This document shows, one piece after another, positions 25,127-32,349 of a stretch of 64,000 bases of DNA. Each line of letters starts with the position of its first letter. The first letter of the stretch is position 1. The position numbers were made by a program, and so were the translations under genes. A model generated the notes under the pieces. It was not told the origin of the DNA, ran no database searches, and worked only from the letters and a program-made list of their open reading frames with translations. Location: NCBI RefSeq assembly GCF_009910705.1, contig NZ_JAAAXJ010000012.1, forward strand, positions 1-64,000, given 5' to 3'. The stretch is from Microvirga arsenatis (GTDB taxonomy: Bacteria; Pseudomonadota; Alphaproteobacteria; Rhizobiales; Beijerinckiaceae).

Positions 25127-26299
25127 ATGACGAATCTCGAAGACTGGATCATCGAACAGGGCCTGCGCGGGTCGGACATGGCCTCCCTGCTCTCAGGGTT
25201 CGCCGAGCGGCTGGCCGGGGAAGGCATTCCCCTGGTCCGGGCCTATATCGCCCTGCCGACCGTCAATCCGACGATCCGCGTCTATACCCATGTGTGGACC
25301 CGCTCCGCCGGCACCGTCGTGGAAGGGGTCTCGCACGAGCGCAACGCGGATGCCTTCGAGCTTAGCCCCTTCGCCTACATGATGCGCACCGAGCAGGAGA
25401 GCTGCCACTGGCACGTTTACGGCCCCGATGCGGACCGATTCGGCGTGTTCGAGGACATACGACGCCTCGGCGGGACCGACTACCTAGCCCGTCTGTTCAG
25501 CTTCGGCAACGCCAGCGCTCCGGACCTGCGGGGTTTTGGGGCCTCCTTCTCCACCAGCCGTCCCGAGGGCTTCAGGCCGGAGGAGATCGCCCGCATCGAC
25601 GGGCTCCTGCCGCTCCTGGGGCTGGCGGCCTATCGCATGACCCTGTTCGACCTCACGGTCGCGATGCTCGACACCTATGTGGGCCTCTCCGCGGGTCGGC
25701 GGGTGCTCAGAGGCGAGATCCGCCGCGGCTCCGGCACGACCATCGAGGCGGCTTTGCTCTTCGCCGATCTGAGGGGCTTCACCACCCTGGCCGACACGGC
25801 GGGCCCCGACCTGATCGCCCGGCTCGACCGGCACCTGGAGGCGATGGCGGATCCGGTGGCGGAGCAGGGCGGCGAGGTGCTCAAGTTCTTGGGCGACGGC
25901 CTCCTGGCCGCTTTCCCGATCACGGAGGAGCGGTCGCACGAGAGCGCCTGTGCGGCGGCGATCCGGGCCGCGCAGGCGGCGCTCGAGCGCAACGAGGCGG
26001 TCAACCGCCAGCACGAGACGCCGCTCAGCCTCGACATCGCGCTCCATTGCGGCGATGTGTTCTACGGCAATATCGGCGCCGCCGGGCGCCTCGACTTCAC
26101 CGTGATCGGGCCTGCCGTCAACGAGGCGAGCCGCATGGAGGCGCTCTGCAGCAGCCTCGACTGCTCGGTCATCCTGTCCGACCGTGTCGCCGCCGCAAGC
26201 CCGGTTCCCGTGCGCTCCCTCGGCCGTCACCGGCTGCGGGGCATCGCCGCGGAGCGGGAGCTGTTCACCCTCGCGCCCGTCAGCGCCTGGACAGCCTGA
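25127..26299 (+). CDS. Class III adenylate cyclase
   Basis: A 390-residue soluble protein with a C-terminal class III cyclase domain (about 200-390). The two metal Asp residues are Asp214 ('LLFADLRGFTT') and Asp257 ('LGDGLLAAF'), the adenine-selecting pair is Lys253 ('VLKFLGD') and Asp323 ('RLDFTVIG'), and the transition-state residues are Asn332 and Arg336 ('VNEASRME'). The full set points to ATP rather than GTP as substrate. The N-terminal 195 residues form a regulatory region of the type found in rhizobial cyclases, without clear motifs. The 3' end overlaps murJ on the other strand by 20 bases. It could supply cAMP to the cNMP-binding protein at 3 kb, which is inference. Confidence 0.93.
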   Translation: MTNLEDWIIEQGLRGSDMASLLSGFAERLAGEGIPLVRAYIALPTVNPTIRVYTHVWTRSAGTVVEGVSHERNADAFELSPFAYMMRTEQESCHWHVYGPDADRFGVFEDIRRLGGTDYLARLFSFGNASAPDLRGFGASFSTSRPEGFRPEEIARIDGLLPLLGLAAYRMTLFDLTVAMLDTYVGLSAGRRVLRGEIRRGSGTTIEAALLFADLRGFTTLADTAGPDLIARLDRHLEAMADPVAEQGGEVLKFLGDGLLAAFPITEERSHESACAAAIRAAQAALERNEAVNRQHETPLSLDIALHCGDVFYGNIGAAGRLDFTVIGPAVNEASRMEALCSSLDCSVILSDRVAAASPVPVRSLGRHRLRGIAAERELFTLAPVSAWTA

Positions 26300-27806
26300 C
26301 GCCGAGCACCTTCAGGCCTGCCAGCAGCGTGCCGCCATAGATCAGCGCACCGGCGGCGCCCAGGATCGCGAGCAGGATCTCGCTGCGCCAGGCGGGGAGG
26401 CGGGCAACCCACGCCCCGAGCGGAACGGGCGCGAACCAGGCGAAGGCCGCCAGCAGCAGGCTCGCCACGCCGACGGCGGCAGCGATCCGCCCCAACGTCC
26501 CGCCCGGCGCCATCCAGTGCCGGCGCATGGCGAGAACGACGAGAAGACCGAGATTGACCCAGATGCCGATGGCGGTGGCGAGCGCGAGGCCCACCACGCC
26601 CAATGGACCCGTCAGCACGATCTTGAGGGCCACGTTGACGGCCACTGCCGTCAGCGAGGCGACGAGCGGCGTCACCGTATCGGAGCGGGCATAGAAGCTC
26701 GCCACCGCGGACCGGATGAGAACGGCGGCGGGGAGGCCGACCGCATAGGCCGCCAGCACCGCGCCGGAGCGTGCGGCGGCGGCGGCATCGAAGGCGCCGC
26801 GCTGGAACAGGGCCGCCATGATGAGGTCGGGCAGGGTGAGGAAGGCGACGACGAAGGGCGCGGCAAGCGCCAGGGTCAGACCCACGGCGCGGTTCTGCGC
26901 GCCATGGGCGCCGGTCTCGTCGCCCGCGGCGATGCGGCGGCTCATCTCGGGCAGCAGCACGGTTCCCGCCGCGATGCCGATCACGCCGAGCGGCAGCTGG
27001 TAGATGCGGTCCGCATAATAGAGCGAGGCCACGGCGCCGGTGGGCAGGAAGGATGCGATGATCGTATCGGCGAACATGGCGAGTTGCACGCCCGCCGAGC
27101 CGATCACGGCCGGCCCCAGCACCTTGAAGAAGCGCCTCATGGCCGGATCGAAGCGCGGGGCCTCCAGCCGCGGCGCGACGCCGAGGCGCCGGGCCGCCAC
27201 CCAGACCAGCACCAGCTCGAGCACGCCCGCCGCCGTGACGCCCCAGGCGGCGGCATGGCCCGCACTCGGGAACAGGAAGGCCACCGCGAGGGCCGCCACG
27301 ATGGAGACGTTGAGCAGCACGGGCGCCGCCGCCGCGGCGGCGAAGCGCTCATGGGCGTTGAGGATCGCCGAGAGGATCGTCACCAGGGTGACGAAGAGCA
27401 GATAGGGGAAGGTGATGCGGGTGAGCGTCACCGCAAGCTCGAATTTCTGTGGCTCGTCCGAGAAGCCGGGGGCGAGCAGCGTCACCACCGCCGGCATGGC
27501 GACGAGCGCCAGCACCAGCAGCGCCACCTGCACGATCAGCATGAGGGTGCTGATGCGGCTGGCAAAGGAGCGGGCGGGGGCTGCGCCCTCCTTCTCGAGC
27601 ACGCCTGCATAGGTCGGCAGGAAGGCGCTGTTGAAGGCGCCCTCGCTGAAGATCGCCCGGAAATGGTTGGGGATGCGCGAGGCGACCACGAAGGCGTCCG
27701 CGACGACGCCCACGCCCATGACGGCTGCGATCACCACGTCGCGGATGAAGCCGGTGAGGCGCGACAGGAGCGTCCAGCCGCCGACGGAGAGAATCTTGCG
27801 GAGCAT
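26280..27806 (-). CDS. murJ: Lipid II flippase MurJ (MviN)
   Basis: A 508-residue membrane protein with about 14 predicted helices. It starts MLRKILSVGGWTLLSRLTGF, the typical MurJ N-terminus, followed by 'VADAFVVASRIPNHFRAIFSEGAFNSAFLP', the conserved helix-2 region with the essential Arg. 'YYADRIYQLPLGVIGIAAGTVLLP' is the helix 8 region. It moves lipid II across the inner membrane for peptidoglycan synthesis. It begins three bases after the stop of the GT2 gene, so the two are an operon. The last 20 bases overlap the cyclase gene in opposite orientation. Confidence 0.95.
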   Translation of the reverse strand: MLRKILSVGGWTLLSRLTGFIRDVVIAAVMGVGVVADAFVVASRIPNHFRAIFSEGAFNSAFLPTYAGVLEKEGAAPARSFASRISTLMLIVQVALLVLALVAMPAVVTLLAPGFSDEPQKFELAVTLTRITFPYLLFVTLVTILSAILNAHERFAAAAAAPVLLNVSIVAALAVAFLFPSAGHAAAWGVTAAGVLELVLVWVAARRLGVAPRLEAPRFDPAMRRFFKVLGPAVIGSAGVQLAMFADTIIASFLPTGAVASLYYADRIYQLPLGVIGIAAGTVLLPEMSRRIAAGDETGAHGAQNRAVGLTLALAAPFVVAFLTLPDLIMAALFQRGAFDAAAAARSGAVLAAYAVGLPAAVLIRSAVASFYARSDTVTPLVASLTAVAVNVALKIVLTGPLGVVGLALATAIGIWVNLGLLVVLAMRRHWMAPGGTLGRIAAAVGVASLLLAAFAWFAPVPLGAWVARLPAWRSEILLAILGAAGALIYGGTLLAGLKVLGVRLSRR

Positions 27807-27809
27807 GGC

Positions 27810-28796
27810 TCAGGCCCGCCGCATGCGGGAGGCGTCGGGAACGAGATCGTTCGACACCTCCGCCGCACCGCCGATCCGCTCGGCCACCACATAGAGCGGA
27901 CGGCGCTTCACCTCCGCGAAGATGCGCCCGACATATTCGCCGACGATGCCGAGGGACATGAGCTGGATGCCGGAAAAGAACATGATCGAGACGATGAGGC
28001 TCGGGAAGCCGGGAAGGTCCGTGCCGAACAGGAGCGTGCGCACCAGGAAGAACAGGGCCGTGGCGATTGCCAGGAAGGACACGACGAAGCCGATATAGGT
28101 CCAGATCCGCAGGGGCACCGTGGAGAAGGCGGCCATGCCGTCGAAGGCGAAGCGGAAGAGCTTGCGGAAGCTCCACTTGGTTGTGCCGAAGCGGCGCTCC
28201 TCCACCACGAAGGGCACGCCGGTGGCCTTGAAGCCGATCCAGGCGTAGAGGCCCTTCGAGAAGCGCGCCTTCTCGCCCAAGGTTCTCAGCACCTCGACCC
28301 CCTTTCGGTCGATGAGCCGGAAATCGCCCGCGCCTTCCGGCAGGGGGATCTCGCCGAAGCGGGCGAACAGCTTGTAGAAGAGCTGGGCGAAGCCGCGCTT
28401 CACCCGTGTCTCCCCGGTCCGGTCCGTGCGCTGGCCGTAGACCATGAGGTAACCCTCGCGCCAGCGCTCCACGAAAGTCTCGATCACCTCCGGCGGGTGC
28501 TGGAGGTCGGCGTCCATGATCACCACCGCGTCGCCGCGGGCGTGGTCGAGCCCCGCCGCGATGGCGATCTCCTTGCCGAAGTTGCGGCTGAAGGAGACGG
28601 CCCCGATCCGCGGCTCCCGGCGGCCGATCTCCCGGATGCGCTCCAGGGTATCGTCCTGGCTGCCGTCGTCGACGAAGACCACCTCCCAGGCGGAGGCGAT
28701 CCGGTCGAGCACCGGGAGCAGGCGCTCGCAGAGGGGGGCGATGTTCGCGCCCTCGTTGTGGACCGGGATGATGACGCTGAGCTTCGGCGACGCCAC
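27810..28796 (-). CDS. Polyprenyl-phosphate glycosyltransferase, GT2 (GtrB/DPM1-like)
   Basis: About 328 residues from the GTG at 28796, chosen for the AAGGG box nine bases upstream; the frame is open to an ATG at 28829. The GT-A domain reads 'LSVIIPVHNEGANI', 'EVVFVDDGSQDD' and 'AVVIMDADLQHPPE' (DxD-type metal motif), 'FSRNFGKEIAIAAGLDHARG'. Two C-terminal transmembrane helices ('WTYIGFVVSFLAIATALFFLV' region, and 'LIVSIMFFSGIQLMSLGIVGEYVGRI') are typical of enzymes that load a sugar on undecaprenyl phosphate. It is upstream of murJ and divergent from the HpnK-like gene. Confidence 0.92.
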   Translation of the reverse strand: MASPKLSVIIPVHNEGANIAPLCERLLPVLDRIASAWEVVFVDDGSQDDTLERIREIGRREPRIGAVSFSRNFGKEIAIAAGLDHARGDAVVIMDADLQHPPEVIETFVERWREGYLMVYGQRTDRTGETRVKRGFAQLFYKLFARFGEIPLPEGAGDFRLIDRKGVEVLRTLGEKARFSKGLYAWIGFKATGVPFVVEERRFGTTKWSFRKLFRFAFDGMAAFSTVPLRIWTYIGFVVSFLAIATALFFLVRTLLFGTDLPGFPSLIVSIMFFSGIQLMSLGIVGEYVGRIFAEVKRRPLYVVAERIGGAAEVSNDLVPDASRMRRA

Positions 28797-28892
28797 TGGA
28801 GAACACCCTTGATTGTCGGGCCGCATCAAGAGCCGAGTTTGCGCCTTTGCTCAAGAGCATTAGGGTGCGGCAGAACCGTTTTCAGGACATTC

Positions 28893-29738
28893 ATGAGCTT
28901 TTCACGCAACGTCATCCTCTGCGCCGACGATTTCGGCCTCGCCGACGGGGTGAGCCGGGGCATAGTGGAACTGGCGGAGCGGGGCCGCCTCTCGGCGACG
29001 GGAGCCATGACCAACATGCCCGGATGGCGCCGGGCCGCGCCGGATCTCAGGCCGCTCAGGGGCCGGATCGCGGTCGGCCTGCATCTCAACCTGACCGCGG
29101 GAGCGCCCCTCGGGCCCATGCCGAACCTCGCTCCTTCGGGCCTCTTCCCGGCCTTGGGAGACCTGCTGCCGATGGCCTTGAGGCGCCGGCTTCCCGCCGC
29201 CGAGATTGCGCGGGAGATCGGCCGCCAGCTCGATGCCTTCACGGAGGCGCACGGCGAGGCTCCCGCCTTCGTGGACGGCCACCAGCATGTGCATGTGCTG
29301 CCGGGGATTCGGCAGGCCTTGATCCGGGTTCTGACGGAGAGGGGGCATGCCGGTCGCGTGTGGCTGCGCGATCCTTCGGACCGATGGTCCGCGATCCTGC
29401 GCCGCCCCATCGGGCGCAAAAAGGCCCTGGTGGTCAAAACCCTTGCCCGTGGCTTCGCGAAGTCTGCGCACAGGGCAGGGTTCGCCACCAACGAGGGCTT
29501 TTCGGGCTTCGCGCCGCTCGATCTCTCGGTGCCGGCGGAGCGCGTGTTCGCGGAGGCGTTCTCGCACCTCGGCCTCCGGCCCGTGGTCATGTGCCATCCC
29601 GGCCATGTGGACGAGGAACTGCGCGCCCTCGATCCGGCCGTCGAGAGCCGGCTGGCGGAGCTGGAATTTTTGATGTCGAACGCTTTTCCAGCGATGATGG
29701 AGAGCCGGGGATTGCGGCTTGCAAGCGCGATCGCCTGA
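28893..29738 (+). CDS. YdjC/ChbG-family deacetylase, HpnK-like
   Basis: A 281-residue carbohydrate deacetylase. The start is the ATG at 28893 preceded by AGGA; the very long open frame upstream is antisense to the GT2 and murJ genes and is not used. Metal and catalytic residues are visible: Asp12-Asp13 in 'LCADDFGLADG', His64 in 'VGLHLNLT', 'FVDGHQHVHVLPG' with the second metal His, and 'VVMCHPGHVD' near the end. Such enzymes deacetylate N-acetylated sugars; HpnK members occur with hopanoid genes. The divergent GT2 suggests that it acts on a lipid-linked or exported glycan. Confidence 0.88.
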   Translation: MSFSRNVILCADDFGLADGVSRGIVELAERGRLSATGAMTNMPGWRRAAPDLRPLRGRIAVGLHLNLTAGAPLGPMPNLAPSGLFPALGDLLPMALRRRLPAAEIAREIGRQLDAFTEAHGEAPAFVDGHQHVHVLPGIRQALIRVLTERGHAGRVWLRDPSDRWSAILRRPIGRKKALVVKTLARGFAKSAHRAGFATNEGFSGFAPLDLSVPAERVFAEAFSHLGLRPVVMCHPGHVDEELRALDPAVESRLAELEFLMSNAFPAMMESRGLRLASAIA

Positions 29739-29920
29739 AAACCTGAGTCATCGGCAGCCAGGTGCCGATGATCTCGGTTCGAAAGGCCCCGCGCTTCATG
29801 ATGTGCTGGTGTCATCCCCGGCGGTCCGAAGGACCGGGAAGGGGATCCAGTCATACGCACTGAGTGATGGCTTCCCCTGCGCCGGCGCGTCCCTCAGGGA
29901 ATGACAGCGGCGCGTATGAA

Positions 29921-29947
29921 ACGAAACGGGCCTCCGAGGAGGCCCGT
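29921..29947 (-). terminator. Rho-independent terminator of sodB
   Basis: The perfect 10-base inverted repeat ACGGGCCTCC/GGAGGCCCGT (29926-29935 and 29938-29947) is followed on the reverse strand by TTTCGTTTC. It lies 20 bases beyond the superoxide dismutase stop. Confidence 0.75.
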
Positions 29948-29967
29948 CCGACGCAGCGTTGTCGCGC

Positions 29968-30567
29968 TTACTTCATCGCCTGTTCGAACATCTCCTCGAC
30001 ATGCTCCCAGTTCACCAGGTTGTCGAGGAAGGCCTTGAGGTAGTCGGGACGGCGGTTGCGGTAATCGATGTAGTAGGAGTGCTCCCACACGTCGCAGCCC
30101 AGGATCGGCTGAGCGCCGTGCACCAGCGGGTTCTCGCCGTTCGGGGTCTTCATGACGGTGATCTTGCCGTCCTTGACCGCGAGCCAGGCCCAGCCGGAGC
30201 CGAACTGGCTGACGCCGGCCTGGATGAAGTCTTCCCGCATCTTGTCGACCGAGCCCAGGTCTTCGATGATCTTCTTCTCCAGCTTGCCGGGCAGGGCGCC
30301 GCCGCCGTTGGGCTTCATCCACATCCAGAAATGGATGTGGTTGTAATGCTGTCCCGCATTGTTGAAGAGGGCTTGGTTCTTGCCATAGGAGCCCTTCACG
30401 ACCTCCTCGACGCTCTTGCCCTCGAATTCGGTGCCTTTCAGCAGGTTGTTGCCGGTGTTCACGTAGGCCGCATGGTGCTTGTCGTGATGAAACTCCAAGG
30501 TTTCGCGCGACATGTAGGGCTGCAGGGCGTCATGGGCGTAGGGCAGTTCGGGCAGAGTGAACGACAT
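29968..30567 (-). CDS. sodB: Superoxide dismutase, Fe/Mn type
   Basis: A 199-residue enzyme from ATG 30567 with AAGGAG six bases upstream. N-terminal 'LPELPYAHDALQPYMSRETLEFHHDKHH' carries the first metal His (27); 'GQHYNHIHFW' carries the second His and the outer-sphere Gln; 'CDVWEHSYYIDYRNRRPDYL' carries the Asp and the last His. It converts superoxide to oxygen and peroxide. The residue pattern resembles the iron-dependent rhizobial enzymes, but metal choice cannot be certain from sequence. No signal peptide. A hairpin repeat lies in its upstream region. Confidence 0.95.
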   Translation of the reverse strand: MSFTLPELPYAHDALQPYMSRETLEFHHDKHHAAYVNTGNNLLKGTEFEGKSVEEVVKGSYGKNQALFNNAGQHYNHIHFWMWMKPNGGGALPGKLEKKIIEDLGSVDKMREDFIQAGVSQFGSGWAWLAVKDGKITVMKTPNGENPLVHGAQPILGCDVWEHSYYIDYRNRRPDYLKAFLDNLVNWEHVEEMFEQAMK

Positions 30568-30597
30568 CAGCGTCTCCTTTGGATTGAGCGACCCTGA

Positions 30598-30644
30598 GCA
30601 TCGGACCCGAAAGTGGATGTGCACTTCCGGGACCCATCCGATGC
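30598..30644. repeat. Imperfect hairpin related to the 4836-4883 element
   Basis: GCATCGGACCCGAAAGTG (30598-30615) pairs imperfectly with CACTTCCGGGACCCATCCGATGC (30622-30644). The core CGGACCCRAAAGTG is shared with the perfect stem at 4836-4856. It lies upstream of sodB and downstream of no gene, so it is not a terminator for a known transcript. The rest of 30568-30821 shows only promoter-like DNA. Confidence 0.6.
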
Positions 30645-30821
30645 CCTCTCGTGATTGCGCATCGCCCGATGCGCTTGAGCGTTAGTTAAAGCGCCCATCG
30701 CCTAAGAGCAACGGCCAAGCTCCGGACTTTTTTCTGCTCAAGCTTCCCACCCGGTTGTCTTTTGCCTATACAAGCATAGCTTTGCCGGGAAAGGTGCCAG
30801 TTTGCGTATGATGGAGACAGC

Positions 30822-31793
30822 ATGATCATCGCTCTTCAGGCTCTCGCACTCGCGATGATCGTTGGCGGATCGCTGCTTGCCTACTTTGGATGGGATATCG
30901 TTCTGGTCGAGCGCGGCTGGACGATGGTGATCGCAGGCAGCGTCCTGGCCGCCAGCGGCGCGCTGCTGCTCGGGATTGCCGCCGCGGTCTCCAGGCTCGC
31001 CAGGATCGAGCGCCGACTCATGCAGCTCCAGGACGGCTTCCCCGAGACCGGCCTGCCCGAGGCTCATGCCCCGTCCATCGCGGCCCCGGCCCTCGGCGCT
31101 GCGGCCGGTGCCGTCGCTGCCGGCTCGATGGCGTCCGACGACGTCGAGCCCCAGGGCTCCGACGAGGCCCAGCCGACCCTCCCCCTGTTCGAGGACGAGC
31201 CGCGCGGCGAGCCGGAGGAGACCAAGGTCACAGCGGCCGAGTGGCCGGCGGAAGAAGGCGTCATGGCCGATACCTCGATCGTGCCGTTCCCGCCGCGCAC
31301 GAGCCCGGTTGCCGTTCACTCCCGCGAGGAGGACGAGCCGGAGATGAAGGTGCCGGATTTTCTCCTCGCCGACCGTCGTGAGGACCTCGACGAGGAGCCC
31401 CGCGCGGTCGAGCCCGTCCTCGACCTCCCGGAGCGGGAGGACGAGGAGCACGGAGGGGAGCAGGAACTCCTCGACGAGCGGGATCACCGCCTCGAGCCCC
31501 TCGATGAGGAGACCCCCACAGACGATCCAACGCCCCAGCCGGAGCCCCTTGCCGCCGACGAGGGCGGGGATTCCGAGCGGGAGGAGCCCGCCCTTGAGGA
31601 GACCGAGCCCCGGGAGGGGCAGGGGGCCACGATCATTGGCACCTACAATTCCGGCGACAACACCTACGTGATGTTCTCGGACGGCTCGATCGAGGCGCAG
31701 ACCCCGAGCGGCGTGTTCCGCTTCCGGTCCCTGGACGAGCTCAAGGAGTTCATCGCCGCCGGCGGCGAGGGGAACGCTTCGGCCTCTATTTGA
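30822..31793 (+). CDS. Membrane protein with long acidic linker and small C-terminal domain
   Basis: A 323-residue protein of no recognised function. Two hydrophobic helices occupy residues about 3-25 and 34-55. A coiled-coil-like 'SRLARIERRLMQLQDGF' follows. Residues 90-265 are low-complexity and highly acidic (runs of Glu, Asp and Pro). The last 55 residues form a compact beta-rich domain: 'ATIIGTYNSGDNTYVMFSDG', then 'SIEAQTPSGVFRFRSLDELKEFI', which I recall as conserved in related proteins of Hyphomicrobiales. The tail is probably cytoplasmic. It ends eight bases inside the oppositely oriented isochorismatase gene. Confidence 0.8.
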   Translation: MIIALQALALAMIVGGSLLAYFGWDIVLVERGWTMVIAGSVLAASGALLLGIAAAVSRLARIERRLMQLQDGFPETGLPEAHAPSIAAPALGAAAGAVAAGSMASDDVEPQGSDEAQPTLPLFEDEPRGEPEETKVTAAEWPAEEGVMADTSIVPFPPRTSPVAVHSREEDEPEMKVPDFLLADRREDLDEEPRAVEPVLDLPEREDEEHGGEQELLDERDHRLEPLDEETPTDDPTPQPEPLAADEGGDSEREEPALEETEPREGQGATIIGTYNSGDNTYVMFSDGSIEAQTPSGVFRFRSLDELKEFIAAGGEGNASASI

Positions 31794-32349
31794 ACAGCGG
31801 GGCGAGCGCGCGGAAGTCGTCGGTGGCCGCCTCGCCCATCCACTCGAAGACCGCCATTTCCGTCGTCATCCAATGGCACCCGGCATGGAGCAGCCGCGCG
31901 CAGGCGGCGCTGACGCTGTGCGGCGAGCGGCTCGACACCGCATCCGCCACCACGAACACGGTGAAGCCGGCATTCCTGAATTCGAGGGCGCTCTGCAGAA
32001 CGCAGATATGCGCCTCGGTTCCGCAGACCACGACCTGATCCCGCCCGCTGCCGCGCAGCGCCGCCATGCGCTCGGCGATGGCCGGATCGCGGGCGGCCGA
32101 GAACGCGGTCTTCGGCAGCGTCACCGCATGGGCGGGCAGGGCTTCCTGGATCGGCGGCACCGTCGTGCCCAGGCCCTTCGGGTATTGCTCCGTCACGGTG
32201 ACGGGGATGCCGAGCCTGCTCGCAGCCGCGAGCAGGAGCTTCGTCTGACGGATGACGCTCTCGCCTTCGGCAATGGCGGGCATGAGGCGGGCCTGAAGGT
32301 CGACCACCACGAGGTGGGAGCGTTTCGCGTCGAGCAGCATGGCGTTCAT
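31786..32349 (-). CDS. Isochorismatase-family cysteine hydrolase
   Basis: A 187-residue protein with the family's triad: Asp17 in 'HLVVVDLQARLMPA', Lys80 in 'VTLPKTAFSA', and Cys116 in 'GTEAHICVLQSAL'. The length and the absence of the nicotinamidase metal motif point to the YcaC/hydrolase subgroup of unknown substrate rather than a true isochorismatase or nicotinamidase. Its ATG overlaps the stop of the upstream sensor kinase (ATGA), which implies translational coupling. It overlaps the 3' end of the acidic-linker membrane protein gene by eight bases. Confidence 0.9.
   Translation of the reverse strand: MNAMLLDAKRSHLVVVDLQARLMPAIAEGESVIRQTKLLLAAASRLGIPVTVTEQYPKGLGTTVPPIQEALPAHAVTLPKTAFSAARDPAIAERMAALRGSGRDQVVVCGTEAHICVLQSALEFRNAGFTVFVVADAVSSRSPHSVSAACARLLHAGCHWMTTEMAVFEWMGEAATDDFRALAPLFK

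Noticed and set aside
26184..28892. About 900 codons open upstream of and in frame with the HpnK-like gene
   Set aside because: This stretch is antisense to murJ and the GT2 gene; its product is compositionally biased, and the real start at 28893 has an AGGA box and the family N-terminus.
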